Shown: positions 23,750-35,364 of the stretch, piece by piece
Layout: each line of letters starts with the position of its first letter
Position numbering within the stretch: position 1 is the first letter of the stretch
From: Burkholderia cenocepacia
Lineage (GTDB): Bacteria > Pseudomonadota > Gammaproteobacteria > Burkholderiales > Burkholderiaceae
Length of the DNA: 64,000 bases
Direction: 5' to 3'
Assembly (NCBI RefSeq): GCF_900446215.1
Contig: NZ_UAQZ01000001.1
Location: 434,001 to 498,000, forward strand
Position numbers and translations under genes: made by a program
The notes under the pieces: model-generated
What the model saw: only the letters and a program-made list of their open reading frames with translations
Database searches by the model: none
What the model was told of the DNA's origin: nothing

Positions 23750-26700
23750 TCAATTCTGGGCAAAACCCGCGGCGGTTTCCATGTCCACCGCAACGATCCG
23801 CGACACGCCCTGTTCCTGCATCGTCACGCCGATCAGTTGCTGCGCCATTTCCATCGCGATCTTGTTGTGCGAGATGAACAGGAACTGCGTCTTGTCGGAC
23901 ATCGCGCGCACGAGATTCGCGAACCGCTCGGTGTTCGCGTCGTCGAGCGGCGCGTCGACCTCGTCGAGCAGACAGAACGGCGCCGGGTTCAGCTGGAACA
24001 TCGCGAACACCAGCGCGGTCGCGGTCAGCGCCTTTTCGCCGCCCGACAGCAGGTGAATCGTCGCGTTCTTCTTGCCGGGCGGCTGCGCCATCACCTGCAC
24101 GCCGGCATCGAGGATCTCGTCGCCCGTCATGATCAGCTTCGCCTGGCCGCCGCCGAACAGGCGCGGGAACAGGTCGCTGAAATGACGATTGACCTCGTCG
24201 AAGGTACCCTGCAGCAGCGTGCGGGTTTCCTGGTCGATCTTGTGGATCGCATCCTCGAGCGTCGTGATCGCGTCGATCAGGTCGGCCGATTGCGCGTCGA
24301 GGAATACCTTGCGCTCGCTCGCGGCCTTCAGCTCGTCGAGCGCGGCCATGTTCACCGGGCCGAGCGCGTTGATCGCGTTGTTCAGGCGCGTGACTTCGCC
24401 CTGCAGGTACGACGGCTTCAGATCCGGCGTGAGCTTCGCGGCCAGCGCGGCCTCGTCGACCTCGGCGGTCGCGAGCTGCTCGGCGAACTGCTCGACGGAC
24501 AGACGCGCGGCCTGCTCCTTCAATTGCAGCTCGGTGATGCGGTCGCGCAGCGGCTGCAGCGAACGCTCGGCGACGAGCCGCTGCTCGTCCGACGCGCGCA
24601 GCTTCGCGGTCAGGTCGTCGAGCTCGATCCGCGCGGCCTGCAGCGCCTCTTCCTTCACCGCGCGAATCTCGAGCGCGTCCTGCAGGCCGGTGTGCGCGGT
24701 CTGCTCGTTGATCGTCTCGAGTTCGGCGCGCGCGTCTTCCAGCGACGCGGCGACGCGCTCGCTCTGTTCGTGCGCCACCTGGATCGTGCGCTTGAGCTCG
24801 TCGATCCGGGTCACCGCATTGCGGGCGGCGAAGCGCGCGTCGTTCGCGCCGCGCTCCAGGTCGCGCGCTTCCTGACGCGCCTGCGTCAGCGATTCGTCGA
24901 GCGACTCGAACGCGAGCTGGTTGTCCTCGAAACGCGCCTGCAGTTCGGCGAGCTCGCCGTCGAAGCGCTCGAAATTCGCTTCCGACTCCGCGCGCAGCGC
25001 ACGCTGCTCTTCGATCTGCGCGCCGATTTCCTCGAGCTCCTCGCGGATCTGCGTGCTGCGCTGCGTATAGCGTTCATGCGCCTGCGCGAGCTTCAGCACG
25101 TCCATCTGCAGCGCATGCACGCGCTGCGTCGCCCGTTCGGCCTGGGCCCGGACGTCGCCGAGCGCCTGCGTGGCCTGCGTGTGCGCGGCTTCCGCCCGCA
25201 CGGCGGCCGTGCGCGCCTCGTCGGCGAGCAGCGCCTGCGCCCGCACCTGGCGCGCCAGGTTCTCGATTTCCTGCTGGCGGGCCAGCATCCCGGCCTGCTC
25301 CGAATCGGCGGCGTACAGCTGCACGCCGACACGCGTGACGATATGGCCGGCCTTGACGACGAACGCGCCGCCTGCCGGCAGCTGCGTGCGCGTCGCGAGC
25401 GCCTGCGCGACGTCGTCGGCGACATAGACGTTGCCGAGCCAGTCGTTCAGCACCGCGCGGATGCCCGCGTCGTCGATGCGCACGAGCGACAGCACCGGCC
25501 GCAGCCCGGCCACCGCGGCAGGCGGCTCACCGGCCGCGGGCGGCGCGTAGAACGCGAGCTTCGCGGGCGGCGCATCGCTCGCGAAGGCCTTCACCCAGTC
25601 GAGATTCGATACTTCGAGCGCGGCGAGACGCTCGCGCAGCACGGCCTCGAGCGCCGCTTCCCAGCCGGCCTCGACGTGCAGCTTCTTCCACAGACGCGGC
25701 AGCGCGCCGAGCTCGTGCTTGTCGAGCCACGGCTGCACCTTGCCTTCGGTCTGCACGTTCTCCTGCAGTTGCTTCAGCGCGGCGAGGCGCGCTTCGAGCT
25801 GGTGGATCTGCGCGGCTTCAGCCTGCACGCGCTCCTGCGCGGCGCGGCGTTCACCGTCGAGACGCGGCACCGTTTCCTGCGCGTCCGCCAGGCGCGCCTG
25901 GGCTTCCGCGAGGATCTCTTCCTGTTCGGCCAGCTGCATGCGCAGCTCTTCGAGTTGCGTCTCGTCCGGCGCGTCGAGCCCGCCCGCTTCGCTCTTCAGG
26001 CGCTCGTGGCGCTGCTGAAGCTGCTGGAGCTGCTGGTCGGCGTTGCGCTGATGCGCGGCTTCGAGCTTCAGCGACTGCTCGGTCTGCGCGATCCGCGCGC
26101 GCTCGTCGTTGAGCTGCGCCTGCGCGTCGCGCCACTTCGCTTCGAGCGCCGGCAGCGCATCGTGCTTCGCGGCCGCGTTGTCCTCGGCGAGCGCGGCCTT
26201 TTCGTCGGCCATCGCGCGCGCCTCTTCGGCTTCCTCGAGCTCGTCCTGCGACTTCTCGGCCTGCGCGCGCCACTGCTCGCGCTGCGCGTTGAGGGCGGCG
26301 ATCTGCGCCTGCACGCGGTTGCGCGATTCGACGATGAACTTGATCTCGGCTTCGAGGCGGCTCACCTCGGCATTCGCCTCGTAGAGCGCACCCTGCGCGC
26401 CCTGCATCGCGTCGCTCGCCGAGTAATGCGCGACGCGCAGCGTCTCGAGCTGCGCCTCGACTTCGCGCAGCTTCGCCGTCTGCGCCTCGAGGTCGATCTG
26501 CGCCTGTTCGATCGCGCGCTGCTGCTTCTGCTGCTCGCCGGCCGCCTCGTTCTTGCGCAGCAGCCACAAGAGGCGCTGCTTCTCCTCGCCGTCGGCGACG
26601 AGTTCCTTGTACTTGGTCGCGACCACCGCCTGCGCCTCGAGCTTCTCGAGGTTCGCGCCGAGTTCGCGCACGATGTCCTCGACGCGCGTCAGGTTCTCGC

Positions 26701-27262
26701 GCGTGTCGTGCAGGCGGTTCTCGGTTTCGCGGCGGCGTTCCTTGTACTTCGACACGCCGGCGGCCTCCTCGAGGAACACGCGCAGCTCTTCGGGCTTCGC
26801 CTCGATGATCCGCGCGATCATGCCCTGCCCGATGATCGCGTACGCACGCGGGCCGAGGCCGGTGCCGAGGAAGATGTCCTGGATGTCGCGGCGGCGCGCC
26901 GGCAGGTTGTTGATGTAGTAGCTCGACGTGCCGTCGCGCGTCAGCACGCGCTTGACGGCGATCTCGCCGTACTGGCCCCACTGCCCGGCCGCGCGGCCGT
27001 CGGAGTTGTCGAAGATCAGTTCGACGCTGGCCCGGCTGCCGGGCTTGCGGGCGGTCGAACCGTTGAAGATCACGTCCTGCATCGATTCGCCGCGCAGCTC
27101 GGACGCGCGCGACTCGCCGAGCACCCAGCGCACGGCATCGATGATGTTGGACTTGCCGCATCCGTTCGGGCCGACCACGCCGACGAGCTGGCCCGGAACC
27201 TGGAAATGCGTGGGATCGACGAAGGATTTGAAGCCAGCGAGTTTGATCGAGCTCAGACGCAC
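23750..27262 (-). CDS. smc: Chromosome segregation protein SMC
   Basis: Condensin-type ATPase that organises and segregates the chromosome together with ScpA/ScpB. A GTG start at 27260-27262 (reading RLSSIKLAGFKSF) gives 1170 residues and matches the usual N-terminus; the frame stays open 15 codons further to another GTG at 27307. Walker A is GPNGCGKSN (about 31-39). Two very long coiled coils flank a hinge near residues 510-650, and the C-terminal head carries LLSGGEKALTA and Walker B LLDEVDAPLDD. The zipA-like gene follows 85 nt downstream. Neither GTG has a strong ribosome-binding site. Confidence 0.96.
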   Translation of the reverse strand: MRLSSIKLAGFKSFVDPTHFQVPGQLVGVVGPNGCGKSNIIDAVRWVLGESRASELRGESMQDVIFNGSTARKPGSRASVELIFDNSDGRAAGQWGQYGEIAVKRVLTRDGTSSYYINNLPARRRDIQDIFLGTGLGPRAYAIIGQGMIARIIEAKPEELRVFLEEAAGVSKYKERRRETENRLHDTRENLTRVEDIVRELGANLEKLEAQAVVATKYKELVADGEEKQRLLWLLRKNEAAGEQQKQQRAIEQAQIDLEAQTAKLREVEAQLETLRVAHYSASDAMQGAQGALYEANAEVSRLEAEIKFIVESRNRVQAQIAALNAQREQWRAQAEKSQDELEEAEEARAMADEKAALAEDNAAAKHDALPALEAKWRDAQAQLNDERARIAQTEQSLKLEAAHQRNADQQLQQLQQRHERLKSEAGGLDAPDETQLEELRMQLAEQEEILAEAQARLADAQETVPRLDGERRAAQERVQAEAAQIHQLEARLAALKQLQENVQTEGKVQPWLDKHELGALPRLWKKLHVEAGWEAALEAVLRERLAALEVSNLDWVKAFASDAPPAKLAFYAPPAAGEPPAAVAGLRPVLSLVRIDDAGIRAVLNDWLGNVYVADDVAQALATRTQLPAGGAFVVKAGHIVTRVGVQLYAADSEQAGMLARQQEIENLARQVRAQALLADEARTAAVRAEAAHTQATQALGDVRAQAERATQRVHALQMDVLKLAQAHERYTQRSTQIREELEEIGAQIEEQRALRAESEANFERFDGELAELQARFEDNQLAFESLDESLTQARQEARDLERGANDARFAARNAVTRIDELKRTIQVAHEQSERVAASLEDARAELETINEQTAHTGLQDALEIRAVKEEALQAARIELDDLTAKLRASDEQRLVAERSLQPLRDRITELQLKEQAARLSVEQFAEQLATAEVDEAALAAKLTPDLKPSYLQGEVTRLNNAINALGPVNMAALDELKAASERKVFLDAQSADLIDAITTLEDAIHKIDQETRTLLQGTFDEVNRHFSDLFPRLFGGGQAKLIMTGDEILDAGVQVMAQPPGKKNATIHLLSGGEKALTATALVFAMFQLNPAPFCLLDEVDAPLDDANTERFANLVRAMSDKTQFLFISHNKIAMEMAQQLIGVTMQEQGVSRIVAVDMETAAGFAQN

Positions 27263-27352
27263 GGCGGTATCGGATGTGAAGAAGGTGTGAAACGGACGGG
27301 GCCGCACGGCGCGGGGCCGGAGAGCCCCTGCGCGCCACGCGCCCCGGAATTC

Positions 27353-27387
27353 AAAAACGGGGCCGCGCGCATCCCGCGTTGGCCCCG
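27353..27387 (-). terminator. Terminator after the EamA transporter gene
   Basis: On the minus strand GGGGCC pairs with GGCCCC (27381-27386 and 27359-27364) through a partly paired GC-rich loop and is followed by GTTTTTG. It lies 14 nt past the transporter stop and would insulate smc from it. Confidence 0.7.
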
Positions 27388-27400
27388 CAAACGGCTTCCA

Positions 27401-28342
27401 TCATACCATCGCGCGTGCGCCGTCCCGACCGTCGCCGGGTTTGCCCGGTGCCGGCGCGGCACGATGGACCCGGCTCGACAGCAGCGTCGCCAGCACGATG
27501 CACGCGCCGCCCGCCCACTCGCGCGCGGTCGGCAACTCGTTCGCGAACACCCACGCCGACAGCGCGGTGATCACGATCTCGAACAGCATGATGATCGACG
27601 CGCGGTTCGCCGGCACGCGCGCGAGGCCGTACTGGACGAGCAGGTTGTTCGACGCCATCGTCACGCCGATCGCGGCGATGATCAGCGCGGCCACGCCGAG
27701 CTGGCCGCTCGCCGGCACGGCCGGCAGCCCTTCGAACAGCGACGCGATCGCGCCGAACACCGCCGCGCCGCCGAACAGCGTCGCGGTGCGCATTTCCGCG
27801 CGCATCTCGGGGAGCTCGCGGCTCGCCTTGATCACGAGCACGTTGCTCATCGCGAAGCTCAGCCCGGCGGCGAGACCGGCCCATTCGGCCGGGTTGGCCG
27901 GCAGCGGCAAGCCGAGCTTCGGCGACCACAGCATCAGCATCGCGCCGCCGATCGACAGCGCCGCCAGCCCCGCGCCGGCCCAGGTCAGCCGTTCGCGCAG
28001 CAGGAAGTGCGCGTAGATCGCGGTCCAGGCCGGGGTCAGGTAGAACAGCAGCATCACCCGCAGCACCTCGCCGTGGATCGTGCCCCATACGAACCCGAGG
28101 TTCGTCACGCCGGCCGTCACCGCGATGCCCGGCAGCACCCAGTGCCAGCGCAGCGTCGCGATCGTGCGGTGGCGCGCGACGATCACGAACAGGAACGCGA
28201 CGAGGCTCGTCAGCGCGCTCGCCAGCGTGCCCGTCACGCCGAGCGACGCGAGGATCCGCAGCGGATACCAGATCAGGCCCCATACCGACGCGCCGATCAG
28301 GATGGCCAGCGTCGGCAGACTGCCGCGTACCGCGTTGTTCAT
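27401..28342 (-). CDS. EamA/DMT-family membrane transporter
   Basis: Ten-helix drug/metabolite-type exporter of 313 residues made of two homologous five-helix EamA halves (about residues 8-140 and 153-290). Many amino-acid and metabolite exporters have this fold, but the substrate cannot be read from sequence. The C-terminal tail of about 20 residues is polar and basic. It is divergent from dapC (159 nt apart); a link to lysine or DAP export would be speculation. Its own terminator separates it from smc. Confidence 0.9.
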   Translation of the reverse strand: MNNAVRGSLPTLAILIGASVWGLIWYPLRILASLGVTGTLASALTSLVAFLFVIVARHRTIATLRWHWVLPGIAVTAGVTNLGFVWGTIHGEVLRVMLLFYLTPAWTAIYAHFLLRERLTWAGAGLAALSIGGAMLMLWSPKLGLPLPANPAEWAGLAAGLSFAMSNVLVIKASRELPEMRAEMRTATLFGGAAVFGAIASLFEGLPAVPASGQLGVAALIIAAIGVTMASNNLLVQYGLARVPANRASIIMLFEIVITALSAWVFANELPTAREWAGGACIVLATLLSSRVHRAAPAPGKPGDGRDGARAMV

Positions 28343-28501
28343 TTGGTTCGATACCCTTTATTCGACCGGCCCGGCCGCCGTTCCGGCAGGCCGTGACCGC
28401 ATTCCGTCACGCTATAATCGTCCGCTGCGACCCGCGCGCCCGACGCGCCCGTTCGCAGCCGCGCGGCGCGCCCGCCGCTTCTTTCGCTCCAACCGGCCGC
28501 G

Positions 28502-29734
28502 ATGGCCGCTTCGCCCGTGAACCCTCGACTCGACTCGCTCCAGCCCTATCCCTTCGAAAAGCTGCGCGCCCTGTTCAAGGACGTGACGCCTTCCGGCGAC
28601 CTCAAACCGATCAGCTTCGGCATCGGCGAGCCCAAACACGCGACGCCGGCGCTGATCCGCGACGCCGTGGTGGCCGCGCTCGACGGCCTCGCGTCGTACC
28701 CGGCCACCGCCGGCTCGGACGCGCTGCGCACGTCGATCGCGCACTGGCTCGAGCGCCGCTACGGGCTGCCGGCGGTCGATCCGGCCACGCAGGTGCTGCC
28801 GGTGTCGGGCTCCCGAGAGGCGCTGTTCTCGCTCGCGCAGACGGTGATCGACGCGCGCCCGGCCGCGGACGGCAAGAAGGCGATCGTACTCTGTCCGAAT
28901 CCTTTCTATCAAATTTACGAAGGCGCGGCGCTGCTGGCCGGCGCCGAACCCTATTTCGCGAACAGCGACCCGGCCCGCAACTTCGCGTGCGACTACGCGG
29001 CCGTGCCCGATGAAGTCTGGGCGCGCACGCAGCTGCTGTACGTGTGCTCGCCCGGCAACCCGACGGGCGCCGTGCTGACGCTCGACGACTGGCGCGAGCT
29101 GTTCGCGCTGTCCGACCGCCACGGTTTCGTGATCGCGTCCGACGAGTGCTATTCGGAAATCTATTTCGATGAAGCGGCGCCGCCGCTCGGCGGCCTCGAG
29201 GCCGCGCACCGCCTCGGCCGCGGCTTCGAGCGGCTCGTGATGCTGTCGAGCCTGTCGAAGCGCTCGAACGTGCCGGGCATGCGTTCGGGCTTCGTCGCCG
29301 GCGACGCCGCGCTGCTGAAGCAATTCCTGCTGTACCGCACGTACCACGGCGCCGCGCTGTCGCCGGTCTGGCAGCACGCGAGCATCGCCGCGTGGAACGA
29401 CGAGGCGCACGTGCGCGAGAACCGCGCGCTGTACCTGCAGAAATTCAATACGGTCACACCGATGCTCGCCGACGTGATCGACGTGAAGCTGCCCGACGCC
29501 GCGTTCTACCTGTGGGCCAACGTGTCGCGCACCGGCCTGTCGGACACCGAGTTCGCCCGCCGCCTGTACGCCGACTATAATGTGACGGTTCTGCCCGGCT
29601 CGTACCTGGCGCGCGATGCGCACGGCACGAACCCGGGCCGCGATTTCATCCGGATCGCGCTCGTCGCGGGCACCCCCGAATGCGTCGAGGGCGCGCAACG
29701 CATCGTCGATTTCTGCCGCGCTCTCGCGCGGTAA
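28502..29734 (+). CDS. dapC: Succinyldiaminopimelate transaminase DapC
   Basis: PLP-dependent class I aminotransferase that converts N-succinyl-2-amino-6-ketopimelate to N-succinyl-LL-DAP in lysine and peptidoglycan synthesis. It is 410 residues. SSLSKRSNVPGMRSGF near residue 250 carries the PLP-binding lysine, and the cofactor-binding block CSPGNPTGA is near residue 180. The function is supported strongly by the following genes dapD and dapE, which catalyse the neighbouring steps; the gap to dapD is 45 nt. A TATAAT at 28413-28418 may be its -10 box, though the -35 is poor. Confidence 0.95.
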   Translation: MAASPVNPRLDSLQPYPFEKLRALFKDVTPSGDLKPISFGIGEPKHATPALIRDAVVAALDGLASYPATAGSDALRTSIAHWLERRYGLPAVDPATQVLPVSGSREALFSLAQTVIDARPAADGKKAIVLCPNPFYQIYEGAALLAGAEPYFANSDPARNFACDYAAVPDEVWARTQLLYVCSPGNPTGAVLTLDDWRELFALSDRHGFVIASDECYSEIYFDEAAPPLGGLEAAHRLGRGFERLVMLSSLSKRSNVPGMRSGFVAGDAALLKQFLLYRTYHGAALSPVWQHASIAAWNDEAHVRENRALYLQKFNTVTPMLADVIDVKLPDAAFYLWANVSRTGLSDTEFARRLYADYNVTVLPGSYLARDAHGTNPGRDFIRIALVAGTPECVEGAQRIVDFCRALAR

Positions 29735-29779
29735 GACGTCCATCCCGATCAATTCCATCCATCTCCTGCGAAAACGAAC

Positions 29780-32198
<2,419 letters not shown>

Positions 32199-32209
32199 CG
32201 GAGCCTCGC

Positions 32210-33118
32210 ATGACGACACCTTTTGCCACAGTCCGCGACCTGCTGCGCTACGCGGTCACGCGCTTCTCGAAAGCGAAGCTCGCGTTCGGCCACGGTTCCG
32301 ACAACGCGTACGACGAAGCGGCCTACCTCGTGCTGCATACGCTCGATTTGCCGCTCGACACGCTCGAGCCGTTCCTCGACGCGCGCCTGTTGCCCGACGA
32401 AATCGCGGCCGTGCTCGCGGTGATCGAACGACGCGCGACCGACCGCGTGCCGGCCGCGTACCTCACGCATGAAGCGTGGATGCACGGCCACCGCTTCTAT
32501 GTCGACGAACGCGTGATCGTGCCGCGCTCGTTCATCGGTGAACTGCTCGACGACGGACTGCAACCGTATGTCGCCGACCCCGAGCAGGTCGGCGCGGTGC
32601 TCGAACTGTGCACCGGCTCCGGCTGCCTCGCGATCCTCGCGGCGAGCGCGTTCCCGAACGCCGAGATCGACGCGGTCGACCTGTCGGACAAGGCGCTCGA
32701 AGTCGCGGCGATCAACGTGCGCGACTACGGCCTCGAAGATCGCATCGGGCTGCACCGCGGCGACCTGTACGCACCGTTGCCCGCGTTCCGCACCGACCCC
32801 GACTCGCGCTACGACGTGATCCTGACGAACCCGCCATACGTGAACGCCGCGTCGATGGCCGCGCTGCCGCCCGAATACCGGCACGAGCCGGAGATGGCGC
32901 TCGCCGGCGGCGACGACGGGATGGACATCGTGCGACGTATCGTCGCCGAAGCGCACCGCTGGCTGCATGACGACGGCGTGCTCGTCGTCGAGATCGGCAA
33001 CGAGCGCGAGCACGTCGAAGCGGCATTCGGCGGCCTCGAGCTCACGTGGCTGCCCACCAGCGCGGGCGACGACGCCGTGTTCCTGATCCAGGCGTCGGAC
33101 CTGCCGCGCAAGGCCTGA
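32210..33118 (+). CDS. prmB: 50S ribosomal protein L3 N5-glutamine methyltransferase PrmB
   Basis: SAM-dependent methyltransferase of the HemK/PrmB group that methylates a glutamine side chain of ribosomal protein L3. It is 302 residues from ATG 32210-32212. The SAM-binding motif is LELCTGSGCLAI and the catalytic glutamine-binding motif is TNPPYVNA. The N-terminal region (RDLLRYAVTRFSKAKLAFGHG) is typical of PrmB and separates it from PrmC, which acts on release factors. It starts 11 nt after dapE, a common betaproteobacterial pairing. Confidence 0.94.
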   Translation: MTTPFATVRDLLRYAVTRFSKAKLAFGHGSDNAYDEAAYLVLHTLDLPLDTLEPFLDARLLPDEIAAVLAVIERRATDRVPAAYLTHEAWMHGHRFYVDERVIVPRSFIGELLDDGLQPYVADPEQVGAVLELCTGSGCLAILAASAFPNAEIDAVDLSDKALEVAAINVRDYGLEDRIGLHRGDLYAPLPAFRTDPDSRYDVILTNPPYVNAASMAALPPEYRHEPEMALAGGDDGMDIVRRIVAEAHRWLHDDGVLVVEIGNEREHVEAAFGGLELTWLPTSAGDDAVFLIQASDLPRKA

Positions 33119-33250
33119 GCGTTCCCCGCCCGCCCGCCGTGCGGCGCACCACTGCGTTGCACGGTTGGGTAAGATGCGCGTAGGCGGCCGCCCGGCCGCA
33201 CGACCTGCGGAATCCCCTCGGGAGTCCGCTCGGGAGTCCTTTACGCGCCC

Positions 33251-34690
33251 ATGACCCTCGACTGGCTACATCTCGGCACCCTGATCCTGACCGTCCACGT
33301 GCTCGGGATCGTCGCGGCGTGCCACGCAATCATGAACACGCGTACGTCGCAAGGCGCGATCGCGTGGGCCGTCTCGCTCACGGCCATGCCGTACCTGACG
33401 CTCGTCCCGTACCTGTTCCTCGGCCGCAGCAAATTCTCCGGCTACGTCGACGCCCGGCGCCACGAGCTGGAAATGTTGCGCACGCACACACCGCGCTCGC
33501 CGTGGCGCACCACCGACGCGACCGACGGGCCCGCCGCCGACGCACTCGGCCAAGCTGCCGTACTCGCGCTCACGCGGCTCGGCGGCATGCCGTTCCTCGG
33601 GGGCAATTCGGTGCGCACGCTCGTGAACGGCGACGCGACGTTCTCCGCCATCCTGTCGGCGATCGACGCCGCGCGCGACTACGTGCTCGTCCAGTTCTTC
33701 ATCGTGCGCGACGATGCGCTCGGCCGGATGATGCGCGATGCGCTGCTTGCTCGCGCGGCGGCCGGCGTGCGCTGCTGCCTGCTGTACGACAGCATCGGCA
33801 GCTTCGACCTGCCGCACAGCTACGTCGACGCATTGCGCCGGGGCGGCGTCGAGGTCCATCCGTTCGCGACCAACCGGAAATTCGTCAACCGCTTCCAGCT
33901 GAACTTCCGCAACCATCGCAAGATCGTCGTCGTCGACGGCAATCGCGCGTTCGTCGGCGGCCACAACGTCGGCGTCGAATATCTCGGCGCGAAGCCGCGC
34001 CTGTCGCCATGGCGCGACACCCACATCGAGATACGCGGCCCCGTGGTGGCGAGCATCCAGTACGTGTTCGCCGAAGACTGGCACTGGGCGACGCAGAAGC
34101 TGCCGCCCATCGCGCTACCGCCGCCTGCGCAGCCCGGCGACGGCATGCACTGCCTCGCGGTGCCGATGGGACCGGCCGACAAGCAGGAAACCGGCTCGCT
34201 GTTCTTCGTCGAATCGATCAATGCCGCCCGCGAGCGGGTCTGGATCACCACCCCGTACCTGGTTCCGGACGAAGCCGTGGTTTCCGCGCTGAAGCTCGCC
34301 GTGATGCGCGGCGTCGACGTGCGCATCCTGATCCCGAGCCGGCGCGATCACTACGTCGTGTTCGAGGCGTCGAAGCTCTACGCGCGCGATCTCGTCGATG
34401 CCGGCGTGAAGGTGTTCCGCTACCGGCCCGGCTTCCTGCACCAGAAAGTCGTGCTGATCGACCGCATCGCGGCGGCGATCGGCAGCGCGAATCTCGACAA
34501 CCGCTCGTTCCGCCTCAATTTCGAGGTCATGGTCATGACCGTCGACCGCGCGTTCGCCCACGAAGTGGAGGCGATGCTCGATGCCGACTTCGCGCAGGCC
34601 TACGAGGTCGATGCGGACGAATACCGGCACTCGCCCGCCTGGCGGCGCATCGCGATACACGTCGCGCGGCTGTTCGCGCCGATCCTTTGA
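33251..34690 (+). CDS. cls: Cardiolipin synthase (phospholipase D family)
   Basis: Membrane enzyme that condenses phosphatidylglycerol into cardiolipin. It is 479 residues. Two membrane segments occupy about 4-25 and 38-58. The two PLD catalytic motifs are complete: HRKIVVVD near residue 220 and HQKVVLID near residue 398, each followed by the expected G..N segment (VGGHN, GSANLDN). Which of the several Cls types it is (ClsA- or ClsB-like) is uncertain, but the two N-terminal helices favour ClsA. The 132-nt upstream gap holds a small direct repeat of CTCGGGAGTCC near 33219-33240. Confidence 0.93.
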   Translation: MTLDWLHLGTLILTVHVLGIVAACHAIMNTRTSQGAIAWAVSLTAMPYLTLVPYLFLGRSKFSGYVDARRHELEMLRTHTPRSPWRTTDATDGPAADALGQAAVLALTRLGGMPFLGGNSVRTLVNGDATFSAILSAIDAARDYVLVQFFIVRDDALGRMMRDALLARAAAGVRCCLLYDSIGSFDLPHSYVDALRRGGVEVHPFATNRKFVNRFQLNFRNHRKIVVVDGNRAFVGGHNVGVEYLGAKPRLSPWRDTHIEIRGPVVASIQYVFAEDWHWATQKLPPIALPPPAQPGDGMHCLAVPMGPADKQETGSLFFVESINAARERVWITTPYLVPDEAVVSALKLAVMRGVDVRILIPSRRDHYVVFEASKLYARDLVDAGVKVFRYRPGFLHQKVVLIDRIAAAIGSANLDNRSFRLNFEVMVMTVDRAFAHEVEAMLDADFAQAYEVDADEYRHSPAWRRIAIHVARLFAPIL

Positions 34691-34748
34691 CGGCCAGCGC
34701 GAGCCGCCCCCGCACGATCCGCACCGGCGCGGCGCACGCCCCGCGCCG

Positions 34749-35228
34749 TCACAGCAGCTTGTCGATGTCCGCGGCGATTTCGTCGGGCTTGGTGGACGGC
34801 GCGTAGCGCTTGACGATCCGCCCTTCGCGGTCGATCAGGAATTTCGTGAAATTCCACTTGATCGCCTTGAGGCCGAGAATGCCGGGCGCCGCGTCGGTCA
34901 GATAACGATACAGCGGATGCGCATGGTCGCCCTTCACGTCGATCTTCGCGAACATCGGAAACGTGACGCCGTAGTTGCGTTCGCAGAACGCGCCGATCTG
35001 CGCGGCGTCCCCCGGCTCCTGCTTGCCGAACTGGTTGCACGGAAAGCCGAGCACGAAGAAACCGCGCGCCGCGTACAGGTCGTACAGCTTCTGCAGACCC
35101 GCGTACTGCGGCGTGAAACCGCACTCGCTCGCGGTATTGACGATCAGCAGCACCTTGCCGCGATACGCGTCGAGCGATACCGGCGCACCGGCGAGCGTCT
35201 CTGCGCTGAACGAATACAGGGTGGACAT
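34749..35228 (-). CDS. Glutathione peroxidase (cysteine type)
   Basis: Thiol peroxidase of 159 residues in the thioredoxin fold. The peroxidatic residue is Cys36 in NTASECGF, so this is not a selenoprotein. The other tetrad members appear as Gln in [10 protein letters not shown] and Trp/Asn in KWNFTKFL. Cysteine-type bacterial GPx proteins often use thioredoxin rather than glutathione, so the reductant is uncertain. It has no signal peptide and should be cytoplasmic. It converges with cls across 58 nt with no clear terminator. Confidence 0.95.
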   Translation of the reverse strand: MSTLYSFSAETLAGAPVSLDAYRGKVLLIVNTASECGFTPQYAGLQKLYDLYAARGFFVLGFPCNQFGKQEPGDAAQIGAFCERNYGVTFPMFAKIDVKGDHAHPLYRYLTDAAPGILGLKAIKWNFTKFLIDREGRIVKRYAPSTKPDEIAADIDKLL

Positions 35229-35364
35229 CGGGCACTCCTTTTACGAAACCGGATCGACGTGGAGTCTAGGCGAAATTGCGCCGTTGCGGCATCCGCCGGA
35301 CGGCCGATGCCCGGCGCGACCGGCGCGCGGTCTAGAATAGCGGTTTTGGCCAGCCATTTCCGCC

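Noticed and set aside
23663..28396. A 1577-codon plus-strand open frame opposite smc and the EamA transporter gene
   Set aside because: It mirrors the third-position GC of smc; the minus strand has complete SMC motifs.
33219..33240. Short direct repeat CTCGGGAGTCC before cls
   Set aside because: Only two copies of 11 nt; no link to a known element or binding site.
35119..35123. Possible selenocysteine in the glutathione peroxidase
   Set aside because: The codon at the active site is for cysteine and there is no in-frame TGA.
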